Assembly (NCBI GenBank): GCA_025463305.1 | Contig: JAOBWK010000073.1 | Coordinates: 1 to 41,213, forward strand | DNA: 41,213 nucleotides | From: Ilumatobacteraceae bacterium | GTDB lineage: Bacteria > Actinomycetota > Acidimicrobiia > Acidimicrobiales > Ilumatobacteraceae | Reading direction: 5' to 3' | Shown: in pieces, positions 14,510 to 21,843 of the stretch | Layout: each line of letters starts with the position of its first letter | How positions within the stretch are numbered: the first letter of the stretch is position 1 | Position numbers and translations under genes: made by a program | Notes under the pieces: generated by a model | Database searches by the model: none | The model's input: the letters and a program-made list of their open reading frames with translations, nothing else | Told to the model about the DNA's origin: nothing

Positions 14510-15547
14510 TCAGGTCGGCAGCAGCCGCGTGCCGGCGAACGCGACACCGGCGACGAGCGCCCAGGAGATCAGCCCGAGCAGCAACGGCCGCCCGCCGACT
14601 CTGCGCAGCCGAGCGATGTCGACGCCACAGCCGAGACCGAACAGCGCTGCGGCGAGCAGCAGCGTCTGGACGAACTTGATGCCATCGAGCACATGGGTGG
14701 GCAACACGCCCGTGGTGCGGATCGTGATGGCGGCGAGGAAGCCGACGACGAACAGCGGCACGATCGCCGGGCGACGGTGGCCCGCCGCCACCGGTGCGCT
14801 GCCGGTCCGCCGGTTGCGGGCAATGCTCAGCGCGGCGACGAGCGGCGCGAGCAGCACGACCCGGGTGAGCTTGACGATGACGGCCGCCTTCACCGCTGCG
14901 GCGCCGCCCGGGGTCGCCGCGGCGACGACCTGGCCGATGTCGTGGACGCTGGCGCCGACCCAGTTGCCGTACGCCACGCCGTGCAGCCCGACGACATGGC
15001 CGACGGTCGGCAGGACGAAGATCGCCAACGTGCCGCACAGCGTCACGAGCGCGACGGAGAACGCGACCTCGTCGTCGTCCGCGTCGGCGATCCCCTCGAC
15101 CGCAGCGATCGCCGACGCGCCGCAGATCGAGAAGCCGGTCGCGACGAGCAGTGACATGCCCTCGGACAGACCCAGCTTGCGACCGGCCCAGCGCGTCCCG
15201 AAGAACGTCGCGGCGACCGTCACCGCGACCACCCCGAGCCCGGGGAGCCCGAGTGCGCGCAGCTCGCCGAGCGACAGCTGGAACCCGAGCAGCACCACGC
15301 CCACGCGCAGCAGCCGCTTCGCTGCCAGCTGGGTGCCCGGCCGGACCGTGGCCGTCACGCCGACCGTGTTGGCGAGCACCGCGCCGAGCCCGACCGCGAT
15401 GACCAACGGCGAGATCGCATCGACGGCACCGTGCACGATGAGCGCCACCGTCACCGCGATCGCGGTGACGCCCAGCCCCGGCAGGAACCGGCTCGGCCGA
15501 AGCGGGGCTCCGGCCTCCGGGGCCGTCGTCACGTGGGTTCCGCTCAT
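14510..15547 (-). CDS. YeiH-type (UPF0324) putative sulfate/sulfite exporter
   Basis: A 345-residue membrane protein of the PSE / YeiH family, with about ten hydrophobic segments. Recognisable stretches are LLRVGVVLLGFQLSLGEL, SLLVATGFSICGASAIAAV, YGNWVGASVHDIGQVVAAA and FGLGCGVDIARLRRVGGRP. Family members are regarded as sulfonate- or sulfite-linked exporters; activity is known for few. The start ATG 15547 diverges from a LysR gene of the CysB/YeiE type across 72 bp. This is the same arrangement as yeiE-yeiH in enterobacteria and supports a role in sulfur compound export under that regulator. Confidence 0.88.
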   Translation of the reverse strand: MSGTHVTTAPEAGAPLRPSRFLPGLGVTAIAVTVALIVHGAVDAISPLVIAVGLGAVLANTVGVTATVRPGTQLAAKRLLRVGVVLLGFQLSLGELRALGLPGLGVVAVTVAATFFGTRWAGRKLGLSEGMSLLVATGFSICGASAIAAVEGIADADDDEVAFSVALVTLCGTLAIFVLPTVGHVVGLHGVAYGNWVGASVHDIGQVVAAATPGGAAAVKAAVIVKLTRVVLLAPLVAALSIARNRRTGSAPVAAGHRRPAIVPLFVVGFLAAITIRTTGVLPTHVLDGIKFVQTLLLAAALFGLGCGVDIARLRRVGGRPLLLGLISWALVAGVAFAGTRLLPT

Positions 15548-15619
15548 GCGTCCCACGATGCGCTGGACACATCCCCCTCGGTAGGCGGGTCGGCGCAGGG
15601 GTCGACATAAGCTCAGCTG

Positions 15620-16507
15620 ATGTCCAACGACGCCGCGTTCGATCTCGACACGTTGGCGCTGCTCGTCAGCGTCGTCGAGCTGGGCAGCTTCTCCCAGGGC
15701 GGCGCGCGGCACGGCATCTCCCAACCGGCCGCGTCGATGAGGATCGCCCGGCTGGAACGCCAGATGGCGATCGTGCTGCTGGAGCGCTCCACGACCGGAT
15801 CTCGACCGACCGCAGCCGGCGCCGCGGTGGTGGAGTGGTCACGCGAGCTGCTCGCCAACGCCGAGCGGATGACGCGTGCCATCGAGGCGATGCGCCAGGC
15901 CGACGACGGCGTCACCATCGCCGCCAGCCTGACGATCGCCGAGCAGCTGCTGCCCCGCTGGCTCGCCAACCTGCACACCCACCATCCCGAGGTGCGCGTG
16001 CAGGTCACGGTCGCGAACTCGACGGCAGTGATCGCCGCGGTCCGCCAGGGCGACGCAGCACTCGGGTTCATCGAGACCCCCGATCCGACGGTCGGGCTGC
16101 AGCGGCGGATCGTCGCCCACGATCGGCTCGTCGTCGCCGTCGCAGCCGACCATGCCTGGCGGCGCCGCCGCACCCCGCTCCAGCCCCATCAGCTGGCGGC
16201 GACCCCGATGGTGTTGCGCGAACAGGGGTCCGGCACCCGGGCGACGCTCGACACCGCACTCGCCCACGCCGGTCTCACCATGGTCCGACCGGTGTTGGAG
16301 CTGGCGTCGACGGGCGCCGTTCGCAACGCGGTCGCCGCCGGTGTCGGGCCGACGATCATCTCCGAGCTCGCGATCGGCGACGACGTGGCGGCCGGGCGGA
16401 TCGTCACCGTCGCGACAGAGGGCATCGACCTCACCAGACCGCTCGTCGCGATCTGGAAGGGAACCGCGCCGCGGCTGCTCGATTGGATCAGCGGTAGTAG
16501 CCGGTGA
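15620..16507 (+). CDS. LysR-family regulator (YeiE/CysB-like)
   Basis: A 295-residue LysR-type regulator. The N-terminal winged helix-turn-helix is clear (LDTLALLVSVVELGSFSQGGARHGISQPAASMRIARLERQM...LLERST). It is followed by the effector domain (VTIAASLTIAEQLLPRWL through VLREQGSGTRATLD). The RxQGSGTR-like stretch is typical of the CysB / YeiE / CbbR group that senses sulfur or carbon metabolites. It diverges from the YeiH-like exporter gene and probably controls it from the 72-bp gap (15548-15619), where I could not fix one T-N11-A site. Its last 20 bp overlap the end of the convergent surface-protein gene. Confidence 0.92.
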   Translation: MSNDAAFDLDTLALLVSVVELGSFSQGGARHGISQPAASMRIARLERQMAIVLLERSTTGSRPTAAGAAVVEWSRELLANAERMTRAIEAMRQADDGVTIAASLTIAEQLLPRWLANLHTHHPEVRVQVTVANSTAVIAAVRQGDAALGFIETPDPTVGLQRRIVAHDRLVVAVAADHAWRRRRTPLQPHQLAATPMVLREQGSGTRATLDTALAHAGLTMVRPVLELASTGAVRNAVAAGVGPTIISELAIGDDVAAGRIVTVATEGIDLTRPLVAIWKGTAPRLLDWISGSSR

Positions 16508-17837
16508 TGTCGATGATGAAGTGGGTGAGCGCGTTCCCGTCGCCGCCGGCGATCACCGTGACCGTGCGATCCGGCGCGATCGCGGCGACGATCCCGTTGT
16601 TGAGGATCTGACCGCCGGTGTACCAGTTGATGCTGGCCGCACCGACCGTGGTGTTGCCACCGGGGTTCAGCGTGAGGTAGCCGGCGCCGGCCGTCTCGAC
16701 AACGGCGAGGTTGCACGTGATGGCCGTCGTGCCGGTCGGGATGAGGTCCTTGACCGTGACGTTGCCGTTCTGGATGTCGCGACCGTCGGCCACCGACACC
16801 GTGCGGTTCTTCCCGCCGGCGAGCGCACCCGGCGCCGGGACGGGCATCCGGCTGTCGTAGACCCGCGTCGGCGTGATCGCATGGAACGCTCCGGCCGTGT
16901 CGGGTCCACTGATCTGCCGCCACGTGCCCGGCGTTCCATCGGCCACGCACCACCACAGGCCGTTGGCGTCATCCGGCTCGAGCACGCTCGCCACGGCGGC
17001 GTTCGTGCGCAGCGGCGGGCTCGCCGAGCCGAAGGTGCCGAGCCGTAGTGCGCCGCCGTGCCCGATCGCAGCGACGCCGAACGACATCGCATCGTTGGCG
17101 AGCCCGAACCCGACGACACCGAGCGTGCCGGTGCCGACCACGCCGTTGTATCCCGTACCGACGACGCCACTCCCACCGGCCAGGCCCACCACGCCCACGG
17201 ACGTGCCCACCGAGCCCGACGTCGACCCGATGCCGGTCACGCCGATCGCGTCGCTCTTGCCCTGCACGCCCGTGGCTCGCTTGCCCGTGCCGATGCCCGA
17301 CACGCCGATCGCGTCGTCGCCCTCGCCCTTGCCCTCGACGCCGATGGACGTCTGGCCGACGCCGTAGCCGAAGACGCCGACGCCACCGCCGGTGCCGCCA
17401 TCGGACTGGCCGGCGACCGCGGTCCCGCCGTTCGCGCTGTAGCCGCCGACACCGGTGTTGAAGTTGGCCCCGGCACCGTGGCCGAGCACGGCCGGGAAAC
17501 CGAGCGCGAGCGGCACGGTGGTGAGGTTCTGGTCGATGACACCGAACCCGTAGCCCGCGTTCGTCCCGGTGAGGATCAGCGCCGTCTGCGTGGTCGCCGT
17601 GTTGAACACGCCGCTGTTGATCGCGCCGGCGGCCGCCGCCTCGTCCGTGCTGCCGAACGCCGCCGCCGCCGTCGCGACGGCGGCCGCTCCGGCGATGCGC
17701 AGCACCGTGCGTCGTGACGACCGCGCATCACCCCGCGACGGTGCGGCGCTGTTGGCGCTGAGCTCGGCGAGGGCGGCTTCGAGCGCCGCGATGCGCTCCT
17801 CCGGTGTCGGCTCGCCGGCGGTGGTCTCGTTGTCCAT
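16488..17837 (-). CDS. Tat-exported glycine-rich surface protein with VTGYY C-terminal domain
   Basis: A 449-residue exported protein. Residues 1-30 form a short amphipathic segment (PEERIAALEAALAEL). A twin-arginine signal, RSSRRTVLRIAGAAAVATA, follows at about 43-61. Residues about 75-270 are a low-complexity Gly/Val-rich region with repeated GVxGxG-like units (GVGGYS, GVGVFGYG, GVVGTGYNGVVGTG), suggesting a beta-helix or fibre. Residues about 310-449 are a compact domain starting FHAITPTRVYDSRMP and ending FIIDITGYYR, a module frequent in actinobacterial extracellular proteins, often near lyases or peptidases. No LPxTG or late membrane anchor is seen. Function is unknown; attachment or coat structure is a guess. 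The last 20 bp overlap the LysR gene. Confidence 0.85.
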   Translation of the reverse strand: MDNETTAGEPTPEERIAALEAALAELSANSAAPSRGDARSSRRTVLRIAGAAAVATAAAAFGSTDEAAAAGAINSGVFNTATTQTALILTGTNAGYGFGVIDQNLTTVPLALGFPAVLGHGAGANFNTGVGGYSANGGTAVAGQSDGGTGGGVGVFGYGVGQTSIGVEGKGEGDDAIGVSGIGTGKRATGVQGKSDAIGVTGIGSTSGSVGTSVGVVGLAGGSGVVGTGYNGVVGTGTLGVVGFGLANDAMSFGVAAIGHGGALRLGTFGSASPPLRTNAAVASVLEPDDANGLWWCVADGTPGTWRQISGPDTAGAFHAITPTRVYDSRMPVPAPGALAGGKNRTVSVADGRDIQNGNVTVKDLIPTGTTAITCNLAVVETAGAGYLTLNPGGNTTVGAASINWYTGGQILNNGIVAAIAPDRTVTVIAGGDGNALTHFIIDITGYYR

Positions 17838-17988
17838 GTCGCCGATGATGCGACACGCGGGAAGTCGCCGCAACGGGGAAACCCCTCGTTGTCCACGCGA
17901 ACGCTTGGCAGATTTCCTCAAGATGCTCCTAGAGCGCTTGCCTGCGCGGCCGATTGGACGAGTGCCGCACCAGGTGTAGGGAGACACC

Positions 17989-18405
17989 ATGACCCAGAGC
18001 ATCCAACCCATCGCCCGGGCTACGGCCCTCGACGTCACGACCTCAACGAACGCGCCCACGGCAGACTTCCAGGCTCTGCTCGCCGGCAGCCTCGTGACCC
18101 CCGCATCCTCCACCAGCCCCACGCCGGCGCCGACGACGTACGTCGACAAGGGGCCGGGAGGCAGCGGCAACATCCTGCAGCTCGACGGCAACGGCCGGAT
18201 CATGTGCACGTGCCCCGAATGCGTTGCTGCCCGTCAGGCCGCCACCAATGCAGGCGCCAACGCCGACGCGACCGCGACCTCGGCGATCAAGACCCTCACC
18301 GCAAGAGCCGGCATCCTGCCGCAGTTCTCGACGGCCGCGATCACCGCTGCCCGCAACGACATGATGCTCGGCCGACCGGACTCCGCCAAGCGCAGCGCTG
18401 TCTGA
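17989..18405 (+). CDS. small hypothetical protein with CxCxxC motif
   Basis: A 138-residue protein I do not recognise. The start is supported by GTAGGGAG at good spacing before ATG 17989. The N-terminal half is Thr/Ala/Pro-rich and probably unstructured. The centre has GNGRIMCTCPECVAAR, a C-x-C-x-x-C cluster (residues about 73-78) that could bind zinc. The C-terminal half is an Ala-rich helix (AATNAGANADATATSAIKTLTARAG). There is no signal peptide. It diverges from the surface-protein gene across 151 bp and converges with the ice-binding-like gene. The promoter region contains CTCAAG at 17915-17920, reminiscent of the FliA-like site before the GGDEF gene but without its second half at the right distance. 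Confidence 0.68.
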   Translation: MTQSIQPIARATALDVTTSTNAPTADFQALLAGSLVTPASSTSPTPAPTTYVDKGPGGSGNILQLDGNGRIMCTCPECVAARQAATNAGANADATATSAIKTLTARAGILPQFSTAAITAARNDMMLGRPDSAKRSAV

Positions 18406-18449
18406 CGCTCGCGCCCGGTACGGCACCACGATCCGCCGAGCTGTCAGAC
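18400..18449. terminator. hairpin between convergent genes
   Basis: Arms at 18400-18411 and 18437-18449 pair over 12 bp with one bulged base, enclosing a loop of about 25 bases. The stem includes both stop codons of the two genes that meet here (17989-18405 and 18444-19517). The position suits a bidirectional terminator, but no T-run follows on either strand. Folding by hand only. Confidence 0.4.
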
Positions 18450-19517
18450 GACTCGCCGGCGACGGGCGATCACGAGCGCCAGTGCGCCGAGCAGCAGCGC
18501 ACCACCGGCCATGGCCGACGTCGGGCCACTGTTCGAACCGGTTCGAGGCAGCGTGACGAGCGTGACGTCGAACGACGTGGTCGACTCGATCGCCGTCGTG
18601 TCGACCGTCGCCGGCACCGTGTCGACGATCGAGATCGGCGTCGCTGGCGCGGCGACCGTCGTTGCCGGCGCCGTTGTCGGCGTCGCGGTGGTCGGTGGCA
18701 CGGTGGTCGGTGGCACGGTCGTGGTGGTCGGCGCCGATGTTGCGGTCGACGGCACACAGCTCGGCTGCGTGAACGTGTCGTCGTCGAGCGTCACAGCGCC
18801 GGTCTGGGCCAGTGCCCGGCCGTGCACGACGACGGCGCTGTCGACGGTGACCGACGTGAGGGCGAGGATGTTGCCGACGAACACCGAACCGCTGCCGAGC
18901 GTGGCCGAGCTGCCGACCTGCCAGAAGACGTTGCACTCCGATGCGCCGTTGATCAGCTCGATCGAGCTGCCGCTGCTGGTGATCAGGGTGGTGTCGGTCT
19001 GGAAGATGAAGACGGCGTTCGGGTTGCCCTGGCCGTCGAGCACGAGCTGGCCACTGAGGCCGAGCGGCGCTTTCGCGGTCGCTGCATAGACCCCTGGGAT
19101 CAGCGTCTGGCCGACCAGGTCGGGGTTGGTCTGGGTGAACTCCACGCTGCGCCCGGCGGCATCGTTGTATGCCGTGGTGAGGTCGTTCTGCGCCTGGAGC
19201 TCGACCGGACCGGCGGCGCCGATCGTGGCAGGGGCCAGCACGATGCCGGGCGGGAAGCCGACGATGGAGCTGCCGGGGGACAGCCCGACGCTCTGGTCGA
19301 GCACGCTCGGATTGGTGTTCGACACGGTGGTGGCGGCGAGCACGGCGTAGTTGCCGGCAGTCGCGAGGTTCACGGTCGGCACGATGCCGGCCTGTGCGGA
19401 CTGCGTCGTCGCCAGCACGGCGATGGTGCAGACAAGGGCAGCGGGGGCGGCGATTCGCCGTAAGGCCCAGGACCGCCGGGCCCGGTCGGTGGTGTGGTGG
19501 GGCGTGCAAACGGACAT
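18444..19517 (-). CDS. LPxTG-anchored ice-binding-like protein (DUF3494)
   Basis: A 357-residue surface protein in three parts. Residues 1-43 are a signal peptide with a hydrophobic core and an AQA cleavage site. Residues about 48-250 match DUF3494, the ice-binding / antifreeze beta-solenoid (AGNYAVLAATTVSNTNPSVLDQSVGLSPG, LVLDGQGNPNAVFIFQTDTTL, NVFWQVGSSATLGSGSVFVGNILALTSV). A Thr/Pro-rich stalk (about 255-320) leads to LPRTG at 323-327, a membrane segment and RRRR, the sortase cell-wall sorting signal. DUF3494 proteins bind ice in cold-adapted organisms but are also common adhesin-like domains elsewhere. ATG 19517 has AGGAG. The leader resembles a c-di-GMP riboswitch and a sortase gene diverges. 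Confidence 0.92.
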   Translation of the reverse strand: MSVCTPHHTTDRARRSWALRRIAAPAALVCTIAVLATTQSAQAGIVPTVNLATAGNYAVLAATTVSNTNPSVLDQSVGLSPGSSIVGFPPGIVLAPATIGAAGPVELQAQNDLTTAYNDAAGRSVEFTQTNPDLVGQTLIPGVYAATAKAPLGLSGQLVLDGQGNPNAVFIFQTDTTLITSSGSSIELINGASECNVFWQVGSSATLGSGSVFVGNILALTSVTVDSAVVVHGRALAQTGAVTLDDDTFTQPSCVPSTATSAPTTTTVPPTTVPPTTATPTTAPATTVAAPATPISIVDTVPATVDTTAIESTTSFDVTLVTLPRTGSNSGPTSAMAGGALLLGALALVIARRRRVV

Positions 19518-19535
19518 GTGCTACTCCTGGCAAGA

Positions 19536-19620
19536 CGTGCGGAAGTCCGGCGGCCGTGCCACGCGAAGTGGTGTAGGCCCGTGACCGTGCGCCTGCTCTC
19601 ACAGGGTTGACCGTTCGGAG
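19536..19620 (-). promoter_or_regulatory. putative c-di-GMP-I (GEMM-I) riboswitch in the leader of the ice-binding-like gene
   Basis: On the minus strand the leader reads GGTCAACC, then a stem CCTGT/GCAGG closed by a GAGA (GNRA) tetraloop, then GCACGGTCACGGGCCTAC. A second hairpin follows (GGCC ... CCAC-loop-GTGG ... GGCC) and then GCCGGACTTCCG. This is the order and spacing of GEMM-I RNAs: GGCAAACC, GNRA-capped stem, GCAAAGCCACGGGCCTA, second stem, CCGGGTTACCG. CGG near the 5' end can pair with CCG at the 3' end. The joining segment after the first stem (GCGCACGGTC) departs from the consensus GGGACGCAAAGCC, which lowers certainty. The AGGAG of the gene lies about 8 bases after the element, so translation could be the controlled step. 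Confidence 0.52.
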
Positions 19621-19960
19621 GACGTGCCGTTTCCGGGCGTGTCCTGAGCGCTGCGCCCACGCAGGCGGCTCACGGTGAGCATCGACCTCGGAAGCTCAAC
19701 ACTTGAATCTTCTTGACACACCCGGGACACAGCGTGGCGTCGGGGTTCGCTCGCTGTGAGTTCGTCAAGATCGACGGGCGCTCGTCGTCATCCGCCGCCG
19801 CCGGACTCTGGTTCGGACGATGACATCGATACGGTTCGCGGCGAGGGAAGCACTGAAGCCTCGGACTGATGTGGTCGCTTGTCCGGCGCCGAGCTACCGC
19901 GAACCCACCCCTCGGTCCCCCCACGGCAACCGCCGCCCGGGATACCGAAAGGGTCCGCCC
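19621..19960. other. divergent intergenic region upstream of leader and sortase gene
   Basis: This 340-bp stretch separates the putative riboswitch from the sortase start. It must hold the promoters of both divergent genes. A TTGACA at 19712-19717 resembles a -35 element for rightward transcription, but I see no convincing -10 at 16-18 bp. An in-frame extension of the sortase from ATG 19820 is open but reads as non-coding in composition. I find no repeat, RNA gene or further ORF here. Confidence 0.4.
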
Positions 19961-20734
19961 GTGCCGACATCCCCTCTCCCCCGACGCTCGTCCACACGTC
20001 GGCGCACCCTGTTCGGGATCTCGCTCACCGTCGTGTCGATCGCCTCCCTGGCGTCGCTCGTGGCCGCCGGCAACGACGACCTCGGTGCCATCGATCGGGC
20101 CGCCGGCGGGGCCGGGGTCGCGCCTGCGGTTCGGGCCGCAGCGCCGACCCAGTCCGTGCCGACGACCGCCGCGCCGGCCACCGTGACGTCCTCGGTCGTG
20201 CAGGTGGCCGACGGCGACCCTCCGGTGCCCCCGATCATCACCAATCGCTCGAGCTGTCGCACCGCACCGACGGCGGCAGCGATGACCCTGTCGATCCCTG
20301 CGATCAGCTACAAGTGCCCGGTCTATGCCGGCGGGCAAGACGTGCTCGATGCCGGCGAGATCCAGCTGGTTCCGCTGCCGGCGCTGGGCAAGGCGCTCGC
20401 ATCCCACCCGGGGCAGTCCGGCACGCTGTGGATCGCCGGCCACCGCTCGTCCCACGGGGCACCGTTCGCCGCCGTCCCCGATCTCGCTGACGGTGCGCTG
20501 ATCTTGGTCAGCGACACCACGTCGACGGCCACCTACGTCGTGGTCGGACGTGCACGTGTCGAGGTGCGCGACGACCGCGTCGTCGATGCGTCCGGCAACG
20601 CCACCGGCGCGGCCACCGTCGACGCGATCCTGCGCGCGGACCGGGGCGGAAACGGCGCGGCGCGGCTGCTGTTGCAGACGTGCGACGGCTCGGACGCGCG
20701 CTGGATGATCTACGCCGACCTCGTCACGACCTGA
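19961..20734 (+). CDS. sortase (class E/D-like), probable partner of the LPRTG protein
   Basis: A 257-residue sortase. A basic N-terminus and a signal anchor (TLFGISLTVVSIASLASLVAA, about residues 17-37) are followed by a Thr/Pro/Ala linker and the catalytic domain from about residue 107. The active-site residues are visible: histidine in WIAGHRSSHGAPF (H161), cysteine in LLLQTC (C241) and arginine six residues later (R247 in ARWMIYA). Sortases cleave LPxTG-type signals and join the protein to peptidoglycan. The divergent LPRTG protein is the obvious substrate. GTG 19961 is taken as start because the signal anchor follows directly; ATG 19820 is the alternative. Confidence 0.88.
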   Translation: MPTSPLPRRSSTRRRTLFGISLTVVSIASLASLVAAGNDDLGAIDRAAGGAGVAPAVRAAAPTQSVPTTAAPATVTSSVVQVADGDPPVPPIITNRSSCRTAPTAAAMTLSIPAISYKCPVYAGGQDVLDAGEIQLVPLPALGKALASHPGQSGTLWIAGHRSSHGAPFAAVPDLADGALILVSDTTSTATYVVVGRARVEVRDDRVVDASGNATGAATVDAILRADRGGNGAARLLLQTCDGSDARWMIYADLVTT

Positions 20735-20742
20735 CAGGCCGC

Positions 20743-21162
20743 TCAGCTGATGGGCGCCACGATGCGGACGAACTCCGCCCAGACGGTCTTGCGTTCCGGC
20801 GTGAAGTCGACGCCCCAGCAGTCGGCGATCTGATCGACGAGGTGCAGGCCGCCACCCGTCGCCGGTCGCGTCGACGGCGGACGCACGGTCGGGAAGTGAT
20901 CGAGGTTGCCGTCGGACACCTCGACGCGCAGCGGGATGTCGGGCCGCGGATCCCAGACCCTCAGCTCGCCCGGAGTCCCTGCGTGCCGCAGCACGTTGGC
21001 GGTGAGCTCACTGACGACGAGCAGCACATCACCGCGCAGCTCGTCGTCAGGGTGTCGATCGAGCAGTGCCGCAACCTCGACCCGCGCCGCCGCCACGGCG
21101 CGTTGCGAACGCTCGAAGGCGAACGCGAGGTCAGGTGGCCGGGGCCACTCGGTCGTCGACAC
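20743..21162 (-). CDS. RsbW-like serine kinase / anti-sigma factor (HATPase)
   Basis: A 139-residue stand-alone histidine-kinase-type ATPase of the RsbW / SpoIIAB group. The N box is VVSELTANVLRHAG (about residues 49-62), with the asparagine and histidine that hold Mg-ATP, and the lid region is TGGGLHLVDQIADCWGVDF (about 102-120). Such proteins bind a sigma factor or phosphorylate an anti-sigma-factor antagonist on serine. A GTG start at 21162 is used, with no strong ribosome site. A SpoIIE/RsbU-type phosphatase is encoded 0.7 kb upstream on the same strand, so both may belong to one partner-switching pathway. No STAS antagonist or sigma factor gene lies in the window. Confidence 0.86.
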   Translation of the reverse strand: MSTTEWPRPPDLAFAFERSQRAVAAARVEVAALLDRHPDDELRGDVLLVVSELTANVLRHAGTPGELRVWDPRPDIPLRVEVSDGNLDHFPTVRPPSTRPATGGGLHLVDQIADCWGVDFTPERKTVWAEFVRIVAPIS

Positions 21163-21191
21163 TGCTGGTCAGGATCCGAGCTCGACGGGAC

Positions 21192-21647
21192 TCAGGCCGT
21201 CGTGGCGGTGGCGCCGCCGACGCTGATGCACTTCGCGAGCTCCTGACTGGAGGCCGTGCCCGCAGCGCTCGGATCGGCGTGGCTGACGCCGGCAGCGATG
21301 TCGGCATCGGCGTCGTCGAGCGCGGCGTACACAGCTGTCGCGCAGGCGACGTCGAGGGTGTAGCCCTTGGCAGCGATGACGGTGACGGTGTTGTCGAGCG
21401 CGGCCTGCTGGTGCGAGTCGAGGGCGCCGCCCGCCGCTGCCGAGCCGGCGGTGGAACCAGCGGTGGTGTCGGCGGTCGAGCCGGCCGTGGTGGCCGCCGT
21501 CGAGTCGGCGACGCCGGAGTCAGCGGTGGCCGCCGAGACCTCGGTGGACGCGGCCTCCGTCGAGCTGCTGCTCTTCGAGTCGCTGCTGCACGAGGCAGCG
21601 CCGAGGGTGGAGATGGCCAGGGTGAGGCCAATGGCGAGCTTGCGCAT
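21192..21647 (-). CDS. putative lipoprotein, Ser/Thr/Ala-rich
   Basis: A 151-residue exported protein. The N-terminus is a lipoprotein signal (MRKLAIGLTLAISTLGAASC) with the lipid-modified cysteine at residue 20. Residues 21-75 are low-complexity with repeated TAGST/TTAGS units, probably a wall-spanning tether. Residues about 76-151 form a small domain with two cysteines (LDVACATAVYAALDDADADI and ELAKCISVGG) that could form a disulfide. I recognise no family. It lies between the kinase and phosphatase genes on the same strand, 29 bp before the kinase start and about 200 bp after the phosphatase end, so co-transcription with the kinase gene is likely. Confidence 0.78.
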   Translation of the reverse strand: MRKLAIGLTLAISTLGAASCSSDSKSSSSTEAASTEVSAATADSGVADSTAATTAGSTADTTAGSTAGSAAAGGALDSHQQAALDNTVTVIAAKGYTLDVACATAVYAALDDADADIAAGVSHADPSAAGTASSQELAKCISVGGATATTA

Positions 21648-21843
21648 GAGACTGCCGTTCTGTGAGGTTCACGATCCCGCAGAGGCACCGAGGCGCGGAA
21701 GCGCCTGGATCACACGACCTGGGAAGGTCCGCCGAGCCCGCTGCTCGGTCGACACATCACTATCGGCAGCGCCCCGCCCACCTGAAGGACAATTCGATGA
21801 CGCCGGGTCCGCGCTGACGGCCGGTGGCCTGCGGCCGGAACGA

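Noticed and set aside
17915..17958. CTCAAG and GCCGAT upstream of the CxCxxC gene as a FliA promoter
   Set aside because: CTCA and GCCGAT are 28 bases apart, too far for one promoter, unlike the 17 bases before the GGDEF gene.
21425..21600. Repetitive Thr/Ala/Gly codons in the lipoprotein gene as a DNA repeat or CRISPR-like array
   Set aside because: The repetition is low-complexity coding for a tether, in frame, with no regular spacers.
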